NCBI GenBank assembly: GCA_902788485.1
Contig: CADAKI010000003.1
Location: 69,032-104,564, forward strand
Reading direction: 5' to 3'
Origin: an uncultured Pseudomonadota bacterium
GTDB lineage: Bacteria > Pseudomonadota > Alphaproteobacteria > Rs-D84
Length of the DNA stretch: 35,533 nt
Positions 1 through 6,527 of this stretch are shown here, piece after piece. Under the pieces are notes generated by a model. The model searched no databases and was not told the origin of the DNA. It saw only the letters and a program-made list of their open reading frames with translations. The number at the start of each line of letters is the position of its first letter. Positions within the stretch are counted from its first letter, which is position 1. A program made the translations under genes and the position numbers.

Positions 1-708
1 GCAAGCGGACTGCCCCACCCGGGGAATTTAATGACGTCGCGGGAACTGGCGACATTGGCAACACATATTATTTCGGATTTCCCTGATTTATATCCGATGT
101 TCGCAACAAAACGGTTCGAATTTAATGAATATCAATCTGATTGGTGCCGCGATTGGGGGAAAACCCACACATTGAATTATAACAAATTATTGTTTATTAT
201 GCCGGGCGCAGACGGGTTAAAAACCGGACATACGGATGACGGTGGCTATGGTATCGTGGCCAGTGCGGTATTAAACGGCCGGCGTTTAATTGGTGTTATG
301 AACGGATTTCACGGCCGTGGCCATGATGCGTTGGCGGGCGAAATGAAAAAAATGATGACGCACGGATTCACAACCACCATGAACAAGGTTTTTTATCGCC
401 CGGGCGACGCAGTTGCAAAAATGCCAACATGGTATGGGCGGGACGATTTTGTTGTGGCGACGGTCACAAAACCTTTTGCGATTACGGTACAAAAATCCGA
501 TGGGATGGATGGCGTTCGCATTGTCGCAGTGTATGACAGTCCGGTGCCCGCACCAATTTATGCCGGGGATAAAATCGGAAAATTGGTCGCAACGAAAGGT
601 GGCAAACAAATTGCAACTGCGGATTTGGTGGCGCGCGATACAGTCCGTCGCGTTCAATTATTCCGTCGCGTATGGCGTAATATCATGGTATTGATTGACA
701 AGATATAA
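1..708 (+). CDS. D-alanyl-D-alanine carboxypeptidase (PBP5/DacC family), 5' end outside window
   Basis: This penicillin-binding protein trims the terminal D-Ala from peptidoglycan stem peptides in the periplasm. The frame is open from base 1, so the gene starts upstream; the first ATG at 31 is internal. The visible part begins with the ASGL-PHPGN stretch that normally follows the SxN active-site motif. It contains LKTGHT, the third (KTG) motif of the serine acyltransferases, followed by GGYGIVASA. A PBP5-type C-terminal beta domain follows, then a short basic and hydrophobic tail (LFRRVWRNIMVLI) that could anchor it to the inner membrane. The SxxK motif and signal peptide must lie upstream. 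holB starts 11 bases after the stop, so the two are probably co-transcribed. Family assignment is secure; the exact paralogue is not. Confidence 0.9.
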   Translation, partial: ASGLPHPGNLMTSRELATLATHIISDFPDLYPMFATKRFEFNEYQSDWCRDWGKTHTLNYNKLLFIMPGADGLKTGHTDDGGYGIVASAVLNGRRLIGVMNGFHGRGHDALAGEMKKMMTHGFTTTMNKVFYRPGDAVAKMPTWYGRDDFVVATVTKPFAITVQKSDGMDGVRIVAVYDSPVPAPIYAGDKIGKLVATKGGKQIATADLVARDTVRRVQLFRRVWRNIMVLIDKI

Positions 709-719
709 GGGGTTTGGAT

Positions 720-1619
720 ATGGCAAAAAAAACGGCACCTGTTTATGATTTTCCCGCCCCCCAAGACAATGATACCATGATTGGACATATGGGCACGGTT
801 AAAAATTTTATGGATGCATGGAATAATCGTGAACGGCACCCTATTCATCCGGTATGGATGTTGACCGGGCCGCGCGGTATTGGCAAGGCCACATTGGCAT
901 ATAAACTGGCACGGATGGTTTATGGTAATGTTGGTGATTTTTTCATTATTGATCAATCGCGTAATATTGATAAAGACGGTAAACCCAAACCGGACGGCAA
1001 AGAAATTTCTGTATATACCGTGCGGGCGATGATTGATAAAATGCAATTATCGTCTATGTCGGGTGCATGGCGTGTGGTGTTGATTGATTCATTGGATGAA
1101 TTAAACAAGGCCGCATCAAATGCAATTTTGAAATTGTTGGAAGAACCACCTGAAAAAACATTATTTTTATTGGTTGTACATCAGCTGGCAAATGTATTAC
1201 CAACGGTGCGTTCGCGGGCACGGGTTGAAAAAATGCATCCGTTGACTATATCAGAATTGCGCGATTTGTGCGTCAGGTTTATGCCTGATTCAGATATCAG
1301 TTCAGAAATTTTACGATTGAGCAACGGCAGTTTTGGTAAAATCGCAGATATGAAACGCATTGGCGGGGATGTGATTTATGACGATTTAATCGCAACACTG
1401 CAAGATAGTGCCGCAACATCGGCGGATTTGATGAATATTGCAAAAAAGATTGCACCCAGCCCAGAATTGTATAGTATTATACTGGATGCGATTGCGTATT
1501 TTGGTTTGGCGGATTTGTATCCGTGTGCTACGCGGGCATTGGTGGATATAAACGCGGTGCATTTGGAACCAGAAACAGGAATTTTTAAAATACTAATGGA
1601 TGTAAAAAAATGTTTATAG
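720..1619 (+). CDS. holB: DNA polymerase III delta' subunit
   Basis: Delta' is a stator subunit of the clamp loader that places the beta clamp on primed DNA. The sequence has a Walker A-like GPRGIGKAT, the segment LNKAASNAILKLLEEPP typical of delta', and LPTVRSRAR, equivalent to the SRC motif region. I chose ATG 720 over TTG 714 because AAGGGG at 707-712 sits at correct spacing. The protein is about 299 residues, somewhat short. The N-terminal four-cysteine zinc module of enterobacterial delta' is absent: there is no Cys in the first half. It lies between a carboxypeptidase gene and tatD; tmk and metG, often found in this alphaproteobacterial cluster, are missing here. Its 3' end overlaps tatD by 10 bases. 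Confidence 0.93.
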   Translation: MAKKTAPVYDFPAPQDNDTMIGHMGTVKNFMDAWNNRERHPIHPVWMLTGPRGIGKATLAYKLARMVYGNVGDFFIIDQSRNIDKDGKPKPDGKEISVYTVRAMIDKMQLSSMSGAWRVVLIDSLDELNKAASNAILKLLEEPPEKTLFLLVVHQLANVLPTVRSRARVEKMHPLTISELRDLCVRFMPDSDISSEILRLSNGSFGKIADMKRIGGDVIYDDLIATLQDSAATSADLMNIAKKIAPSPELYSIILDAIAYFGLADLYPCATRALVDINAVHLEPETGIFKILMDVKKCL

Positions 1620-2503
1620 ATACTCATTGTCATTTGAATAATAAATACCGTGGTGGGGTTAATGATGTTATTGGTCGTGCACGCCGGAAAAATGTCGGCG
1701 CAATTGTGACCGCAACCGCGGAACCCGGCGATTTAGATGAAATTTTAGCAATCGCACGTGGACATAAAAATATATTTGCCACGGTTGGTTTTCATCCAGA
1801 TTGCGCGGGTATAAATCCGGCAGATTATTTAACAGATGAAATTTTGAACGATGATGCGGTAATTGGTGTTGGTGAAATTGGATTGGATTATCATGAAAAG
1901 AAAGATAACCGCGATGCACAAATCAAATTATTTACCGAACAATTAGAAATCGCGAAACAACATGATTTACCTGTCGTCGTTCACACACGCCAGGCCGAAG
2001 AAGACACCAAAGAATTTTTAACAGATAAAAATCACGGCGTTCTGCATTGTTATACCAGCAGCTGGGATTTGGCCAAAGTTTTATTGGATCGTGGATTTTA
2101 TTTTTCAGCCAGTGGCATTTTGACATTTAAAAACGCAACCGAGATGCGTCGCGTTTTTGCCAAATTACCAATGAATAGAATCGTTGTTGAAACAGACGCA
2201 CCGTTTTGTGCACCGGTACCATTTCGTGGACAAACATGCGAAAGTTTTATGGTGAAAAAAACTGCGAAAATGTTGGCGGAAATTCGTGGGATGTCGTTTG
2301 AAGATATCGAACCAATTTTGTACGAAAACACTTTGAAATTGTTCCCAAAAATGAATATTGTGACCGTTGTAAAATGCCTGAACGGGAATCAACGCAAACG
2401 TTTGCGCGCGGCACGCGATGAACGCGCCCGGGAAGCGGCCGGCGTATTAAAAGAACAATGGGCTATTGAAAAATTATTAAATAAACCTGCGGATAAAAAA
2501 TGA
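1610..2503 (+). CDS. tatD: TatD-family metal-dependent hydrolase (DNase)
   Basis: TatD proteins are TIM-barrel metallohydrolases with 3'-5' exonuclease activity on DNA. Visible metal-ligand motifs in order are DTHCHL at the N-terminus, GEIGLDYH, VVHTRQ, LHCYTSSW and VETDAPF. The protein is 297 residues, longer than the usual 255-270. The excess is a C-terminal basic, charged helix (QRKRLRAARDERAREAAG and on), which could bind nucleic acid or simply be lineage-specific. It overlaps holB at its start by 10 bases and smpB at its end by 4 bases (ATGA), implying translational coupling. In alphaproteobacteria tatD commonly follows holB and metG, so the position supports the assignment. Confidence 0.93.
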   Translation: MFIDTHCHLNNKYRGGVNDVIGRARRKNVGAIVTATAEPGDLDEILAIARGHKNIFATVGFHPDCAGINPADYLTDEILNDDAVIGVGEIGLDYHEKKDNRDAQIKLFTEQLEIAKQHDLPVVVHTRQAEEDTKEFLTDKNHGVLHCYTSSWDLAKVLLDRGFYFSASGILTFKNATEMRRVFAKLPMNRIVVETDAPFCAPVPFRGQTCESFMVKKTAKMLAEIRGMSFEDIEPILYENTLKLFPKMNIVTVVKCLNGNQRKRLRAARDERAREAAGVLKEQWAIEKLLNKPADKK

Positions 2504-2970
2504 CACGCAACATAATAAAATTTGGTCCGGTTTCTGAAAATCGCAAGGCGCGGTTTGCGTATTCTATTGATGATACGATTGAGGCCGGAATTTCACTGAC
2601 CGGTGCAGAAATTAAATCCGTGCGATATGGATTGGTTTCTATTGTCGACGGTTTTGTGCAAAGACGCGGGAACAATTTATATTTGGCGGGGGTTGAAATT
2701 CAAAAACTGCCCACGGCGGCGCGCATTGTCAATTTTGATGAACGCCGGTCGCGTCAACTGTTGTTACATCGTTCACAAATCAATCGTATGATTGGTAAAC
2801 TGACGGAACGTGGTGCAACAATTGTGCCGTTAAAATTATATTTTACAAATCGTGGTAAATTAAAGGTATTGTTGGGTATCGGTTACGGTAAATCACGCAC
2901 AGACAAACGCGAAACAATAAAACAACGCGAGTGGAATAAATCCAAGGCCCGAATTTTAAAAGGCAAATAA
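2500..2970 (+). CDS. smpB: SsrA-binding protein SmpB
   Basis: SmpB binds tmRNA and delivers it to stalled ribosomes for trans-translation. The 156-residue protein shows the OB-fold hallmarks: ENRKARFAY, GISLTGAEIKSVR, and LYFTNRGKLKVLLGIGYGK followed by DKRETIKQREWNKSKARIL. The basic C-terminal tail mimics the missing anticodon arm of tmRNA. The start overlaps the tatD stop by four bases. A strong terminator follows immediately, so smpB is the last gene of this operon. No tmRNA gene was recognised in the window. Confidence 0.96.
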   Translation: MTRNIIKFGPVSENRKARFAYSIDDTIEAGISLTGAEIKSVRYGLVSIVDGFVQRRGNNLYLAGVEIQKLPTAARIVNFDERRSRQLLLHRSQINRMIGKLTERGATIVPLKLYFTNRGKLKVLLGIGYGKSRTDKRETIKQREWNKSKARILKGK

Positions 2971-3006
2971 AAAAACAGGGGCAAAATTTTTGTCCCTGTT
3001 TTTTTA
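2971..3006 (+). terminator. Rho-independent terminator after smpB
   Basis: AACAGGG (2974-2980) pairs with CCCTGTT (2994-3000), followed by a T run to 3006. It ends the carboxypeptidase-holB-tatD-smpB operon and may also serve the minus-strand gene that ends at 3020. Confidence 0.88.
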
Positions 3007-3019
3007 TTAATGTATGTGT

Positions 3020-3466
3020 TTATTTTTCACGACGCATTTCATGCATTGCGGATTTTAATTCCGCGCGCGAAATGCAACCATTTGCATCGTCATCGGCGGT
3101 CGCCAATGTTTCCAATAATTTTGGACATTTAACCGTTTCCATCACGACACAACCATTATCATCAAATTGAATATGACGCATCATATGATGATCAGAATTT
3201 TTTACAAACCACGGGGACGCAATAACCCCCAAGAAAAATACCATGCATAAAATAATCAATTTAATGCAAAATTTTATAAAACGATGACCGCATCCACATC
3301 CGCAATGACAATCATGTCCACATGCACATTCAGGCATTTGCTGAACCGGTGCCGCAACAGGTTGTGCACGACGAACATTTGTTTTTTTCATGGATGTTTT
3401 CACAGATGTTTTTTTAACAACAGTTTTTTTCGCAGGAGTTTTTTTCTTGAGTGTTTTTGTTGCCAT
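3020..3466 (-). CDS. Small membrane protein with Lys-rich N-terminus, Cys/His cluster and EF-hand
   Basis: I do not recognise a family for the whole protein, but its 148 residues split into clear parts. Residues 1-32 are Lys/Thr-rich (KKTPAKKTVVKK type). Next comes a dense Cys/His cluster, CACGHDCHCGCGCGH, then one membrane helix (FCIKLIILCMVFFLGVIAS). Near the C-terminus is a textbook EF-hand loop: D125, D127, N129, G130, I132 and E136, inside ATADDDANGCISRAEL. The order suggests a cytoplasmic basic, metal-binding head and an exported calcium-binding tail, but topology is inferred. The start has AGGAAAGAG upstream on the minus strand. Function unknown. Confidence 0.75.
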   Translation of the reverse strand: MATKTLKKKTPAKKTVVKKTSVKTSMKKTNVRRAQPVAAPVQQMPECACGHDCHCGCGCGHRFIKFCIKLIILCMVFFLGVIASPWFVKNSDHHMMRHIQFDDNGCVVMETVKCPKLLETLATADDDANGCISRAELKSAMHEMRREK

Positions 3467-3565
3467 TTCTCTTTCCTTTTTTTTGTTTTGGTTTTACTAT
3501 TCCGATTGTAAAAAATAAATTTTTTCAAGTAAAGATTTTTTTGTAAAAATTAAACCATGTCATAC

Positions 3566-3594
3566 AAAAAAACGCCCCATTGGGGCATTTTTTA
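3566..3594 (-). terminator. Terminator after the FKBP lipoprotein gene
   Basis: On the minus strand TGCCCCA pairs with TGGGGCG across a very short loop, flanked by A and T runs on both sides. It sits directly after the FKBP stop, so it is probably that gene's terminator and could work in both directions. Confidence 0.8.
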
Positions 3595-3921
3595 TTTTGA
3601 TTTAATTTCTTTGACGGTCACTTTGAATACAACCTCGTGACCGGCAAGTTCCGGAACATAATTGTCAGGAAAACGGATATTCACATCACGCGTATCACCA
3701 ACATTTGCACCAATCAGTTGATCTTCGAAACCGGGAACGAATTGGCCACTGCCCAAAACCAGAGGATAATTTTCCGCAGTTCCACCCGCAAATTGCACAC
3801 CGTTATCAAAACCGGCAAAATCAATCACAACCGTATCACCATTTTTTGCACCCGCATTTGAATCACATGCCGTCAACATTATTGCACCAAAAATTCCCAT
3901 AACAGATACTAATTTTTTCAT
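3592..3921 (-). CDS. FKBP-type peptidyl-prolyl isomerase lipoprotein
   Basis: This is a predicted periplasmic prolyl isomerase that helps fold exported proteins. The N-terminus is a lipoprotein signal with lipobox LTAC (Cys19), so the mature protein should be lipid-anchored. The FKBP domain follows almost at once: GDTVVIDFAGF, then LVLGSGQFVPGFEDQLIGANVGD, then DNYVPELAGHEVVFKVTVKEI. At 109 residues it is a minimal, single-domain FKBP with no dimerisation domain, and resembles the PPIase domain of trigger factor. It is followed by its own terminator. Confidence 0.9.
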   Translation of the reverse strand: MKKLVSVMGIFGAIMLTACDSNAGAKNGDTVVIDFAGFDNGVQFAGGTAENYPLVLGSGQFVPGFEDQLIGANVGDTRDVNIRFPDNYVPELAGHEVVFKVTVKEIKSK

Positions 3922-3970
3922 TTTTTGTCCTTTATTTTTTTGTTAACAGATTATAAATTTTTCACAACTA

Positions 3971-4027
3971 CCCCACCGGCTACGCCGGTCCCCCCCTTCT
4001 TTCATAAAGAAGGGGAATATCCGGTGG
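3971..4027. repeat. Intergenic palindromic element with two nested hairpins
   Basis: Two perfect hairpins lie side by side: ACCGGC-TAC-GCCGGT (3975-3989), and a 10-bp stem CCCCTTCTTT (3993-4002) with AAAGAAGGGG (4006-4015) around loop CAT. Outer arms CCACCGG (3973-3979) and CCGGTGG (4021-4027) are also complementary, so a three-way structure is possible. There is no T run, so it is not a normal terminator. It looks like a dispersed REP- or MITE-type element; other copies would be needed to confirm. Confidence 0.6.
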
Positions 4028-4032
4028 CAAAA

Positions 4033-4593
4033 CTATTTTTTTGTTTTGTTATATACGCAACGGAAACCATATTCGCGCATGGTGGGGCCTTCGGCCTCTA
4101 TCCGATAATCAAAGAACGGTGTTGGACGCATAACCTCGAACGAGGGTTCGTCATATATGATTGCAATATTTTCAACATTGCGACCACACACACGTTTCAT
4201 TTCATAATCGGCAACATGTGCCAAAACCGAACGCGCATCGCCATCAATGTCCATGCCATCGGCACTCTGAATCATGCGCAGACGCATACGACGCAGTTCA
4301 CTGTTTCCCAATAATATTTGCACACGCACCATCGCACCACGATATTCCTGCCACCGGGTTTCCATGCGTGAAGAACTCCACAAACGGTTTGATTCATTTT
4401 TTTGTTCATCGGTCAAAGGACGCGCCGAATCGATTTCGGCATATTCATTTGAAGAATCCATGAATTCCGATGTGCGTTCGTTGTAATACGGTGCATCCGC
4501 CCCGCCATTTGCGTAATCGTCCGCATTATACGGGGTGCCATTGCATGCCGCAAAAAACGGCACAAAAAGTAAAAATATCAATGATTTTTTCAT
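4033..4593 (-). CDS. Hypothetical lipoprotein
   Basis: The 186-residue protein begins with a lipoprotein signal (MKKSLIFLLFVPFF) and lipobox FAAC, with Cys17 the predicted lipidated residue. An acidic, Asn/Tyr-rich linker follows, then a folded part with WQEYRGAMVRVQILLG and a C-terminal segment with two Cys (KRVCGRN, YGFRCVY) that could form a disulfide in the periplasm. I recognise no family. It is divergent from the VirB11-like gene across an 82-base gap. Confidence 0.7.
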   Translation of the reverse strand: MKKSLIFLLFVPFFAACNGTPYNADDYANGGADAPYYNERTSEFMDSSNEYAEIDSARPLTDEQKNESNRLWSSSRMETRWQEYRGAMVRVQILLGNSELRRMRLRMIQSADGMDIDGDARSVLAHVADYEMKRVCGRNVENIAIIYDEPSFEVMRPTPFFDYRIEAEGPTMREYGFRCVYNKTKK

Positions 4594-4675
4594 TTCTTTT
4601 TCTCTTTATCTTTTTTGATTTTAACAAATAAACTATTTTGATTCAAGAGCCGATTTATGATAAAATAAAAATAAA

Positions 4676-5635
4676 ATGACAAATGTAGTTCTGGATTCTT
4701 TATTAAAACCATTGGCGGAATTTTATACTCCGTCTTTTGTTGAAGAAATTGCCGTCAATCATGCCGGCCAGGTGTGGATGCGATTGCATGGTGCACGCGT
4801 GCCATGGGTCGCGTATAATGCACCACAACTGAGCAAGCAATATTTGGTGGATTTAATTCATACGGTGGCAAATATTTACGAACAACCGTTTGATCCGTAT
4901 CATGGTGTGCCGGTCGTTTATGCAACATTACCCGGAAATCATCGTTTTTCAGCAATCGCGGGGCCCAATGTACAATATGACGATAACGATTTGACCGGCG
5001 GTGTCGCGATGAGTATTCGCGGCGGTGGCGCAACGGATGTCAGTTTCAAAAACTATCATTTAGAACAAGGGAAACAATTATTAAAAATTAAACCGCGTGA
5101 AAAAGTGCGTCCTGATGACCCATATGACCGTTTGATGCATGCCATAAATGACGGCAGTCCTATTTTAATCAGCGGTGCAACCGCAACCGGTAAAACAACA
5201 TTTTTGAATCATATGTTGACACTGATTGATAAAAATTCGCGTGTTATTACGGTCGAAGACGCCCGTGAAATTCACGTTCCACAAGAAAATCGCGTGCATT
5301 TCATTTTGTCGCGCACAGAACAAAACAATGATTTTAACTATGCACGGTTGTTGGATTTGGTTGTGCGTATGACGCCCGATGTTATTATTGGCGGTGAAAT
5401 TTCAACCGGAAATGCGTCTGTATTGTGGGAAATGTTGGGCACAGGACACGACCATTTTTATACCACAATTCACGCAGAATCTGCCGAGGCCGCATACGCC
5501 GCATTTGCCGACAGAATTTTGCATACGCAACCGGCATACAACCGCGCCGATTTAATCAATGAAATGAAACAAAAAATCCGCGTTGTTCAATTATCGCGTG
5601 ATGGGTCTTTGCGTGCAGTGACCGAAGTTGTATAA
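4676..5635 (+). CDS. virB11: VirB11-like type IV secretion / pilus ATPase
   Basis: VirB11 proteins are hexameric cytoplasmic ATPases that power type IV secretion or pilus assembly. The N-terminal domain has VEEIAVNHAGQVW. The C-terminal RecA-like domain has Walker A GATATGKT (167-174), an Asp box VEDAREI, a Walker B-like PDVIIGGEI, and the His box GTGHDHFYTTIHAES. The length of 319 is normal. No good ribosome binding site precedes ATG 4676. No other clear vir gene is adjacent, so it is either a dispersed T4SS gene, as in Rickettsiales, or an orphan. GGEISTGN replaces the usual GE(V/I)RG(A/G), a small oddity just after Walker B. Confidence 0.85.
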   Translation: MTNVVLDSLLKPLAEFYTPSFVEEIAVNHAGQVWMRLHGARVPWVAYNAPQLSKQYLVDLIHTVANIYEQPFDPYHGVPVVYATLPGNHRFSAIAGPNVQYDDNDLTGGVAMSIRGGGATDVSFKNYHLEQGKQLLKIKPREKVRPDDPYDRLMHAINDGSPILISGATATGKTTFLNHMLTLIDKNSRVITVEDAREIHVPQENRVHFILSRTEQNNDFNYARLLDLVVRMTPDVIIGGEISTGNASVLWEMLGTGHDHFYTTIHAESAEAAYAAFADRILHTQPAYNRADLINEMKQKIRVVQLSRDGSLRAVTEVV

Positions 5636-5649
5636 CCCCGATATATTTC

Positions 5650-5677
5650 TTGACTATATTGAATTTTGCGCTATTTT
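5650..5677 (+). promoter_or_regulatory. Promoter for the paralogue pair
   Basis: TTGACT (5650-5655) and TATTTT (5672-5677) are 16 bases apart. Transcription would begin near 5684, upstream of the CAAGGG ribosome binding site at 5695-5700. Confidence 0.6.
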
Positions 5678-5708
5678 GTCCATATCATATTCAACAAGGG
5701 TGGACAAT

Positions 5709-6092
5709 ATGGCAAAACATCAAAACATAGAGATTATAGACAAACAATCTTCTATTAAAAATTATATGCAAAATATATTATGGTTGAAAAATATTATCGA
5801 CGCACATGGTAATATTTTGAATCTGGACCGGTTTCGTGCCGAAGTTGATACCGCAGTTATTGATTGCAAGGCACGGATGATGCAATACACAACCATTGAC
5901 GGTGTTGTGACGGAACGCGAAAAGTATTCAATATTGGTTGGCGAATTGGAATACTTGCAAGATTTGGCAAAGCATACAACCAATTTTTATCCGTTAAAAC
6001 AAAAACCGATTGTTTCATACGAAGATTTGCCAAAAACGGATAATTTGTTTGTCAAAATATTAAAAAAATTTATACCAAGACAAAAGGCATAA
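5709..6092 (+). CDS. Hypothetical protein, first of a tandem paralogous pair
   Basis: The 127-residue cytoplasmic protein is unrecognised. I chose ATG 5709 over the upstream in-frame ATG 5628 because CAAGGG lies 8 bases before it and a promoter lies in between; starting at 5628 would also overlap the VirB11-like gene. Core features are IIDAHGNILNLDRF, then a central IDGVV, then LVGELEYLQDLAKHTTNFYP. The next gene shares this pattern in the same order, so the two arose by duplication. The C-terminus is short and basic (ILKKFIPRQK). Mostly helical, no signal peptide, function unknown. Confidence 0.7.
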   Translation: MAKHQNIEIIDKQSSIKNYMQNILWLKNIIDAHGNILNLDRFRAEVDTAVIDCKARMMQYTTIDGVVTEREKYSILVGELEYLQDLAKHTTNFYPLKQKPIVSYEDLPKTDNLFVKILKKFIPRQKA

Positions 6093-6096
6093 TGTT

Positions 6097-6495
6097 ATGT
6101 ATTTATTAGATAATACGAACGAACGCGTGACATCAAATATATCTGATGACATTAAAAAATTGTTGATTGATAAAAAAATTATCAACACACATGGCGATAT
6201 ATTAAATATATCACAATATTGCCATGAAATTACTATCGCCAGGGATGATCGGTTAACAAAATTAAACAACATACCAATTATAAACGGCCGGTTAATTGAT
6301 ACGAAAAATGCGTATGTATTATTGGACGAAATACGTTTTCTGAATAACATCGCGGTGCATAAAAAAAATTTTAATGATGTTTTTGAATACCCAAAACCGC
6401 GTTCGTATGTAAAACACACAAATAAAAATGTATGGCAACAGGTCGATAGAATGCGCCGTAAAATGCTGGTTGTGTTCAGACGACGTTTCAGATAA
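6097..6495 (+). CDS. Hypothetical protein, second of a tandem paralogous pair
   Basis: This 132-residue protein starts 5 bases after its paralogue stops. The shared pattern is IINTHGDILNISQY, then INGRL, then LLDEIRFLNNIAVHKKNF, matching the first gene's HG-x-ILN, I-x-G and L-x-x-E-x-x-x-L-x-x-x-A-x-H-x-x-NF residues. Like the first gene it ends in a strongly basic tail (MRRKMLVVFRRRFR), which may contact membrane lipid or nucleic acid. A terminator follows, so the pair forms its own operon. Family unknown. Confidence 0.7.
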   Translation: MYLLDNTNERVTSNISDDIKKLLIDKKIINTHGDILNISQYCHEITIARDDRLTKLNNIPIINGRLIDTKNAYVLLDEIRFLNNIAVHKKNFNDVFEYPKPRSYVKHTNKNVWQQVDRMRRKMLVVFRRRFR

Positions 6496-6501
6496 TTTAT
6501 T

Positions 6502-6527
6502 TTCCCGATAAATTCGGGAATTTTTTT
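6502..6527 (+). terminator. Terminator after the paralogue pair
   Basis: TTCCCGA (6502-6508) pairs with TCGGGAA (6514-6520), followed by seven T. It lies at the convergent junction with priA and overlaps the priA stop. Confidence 0.85.
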
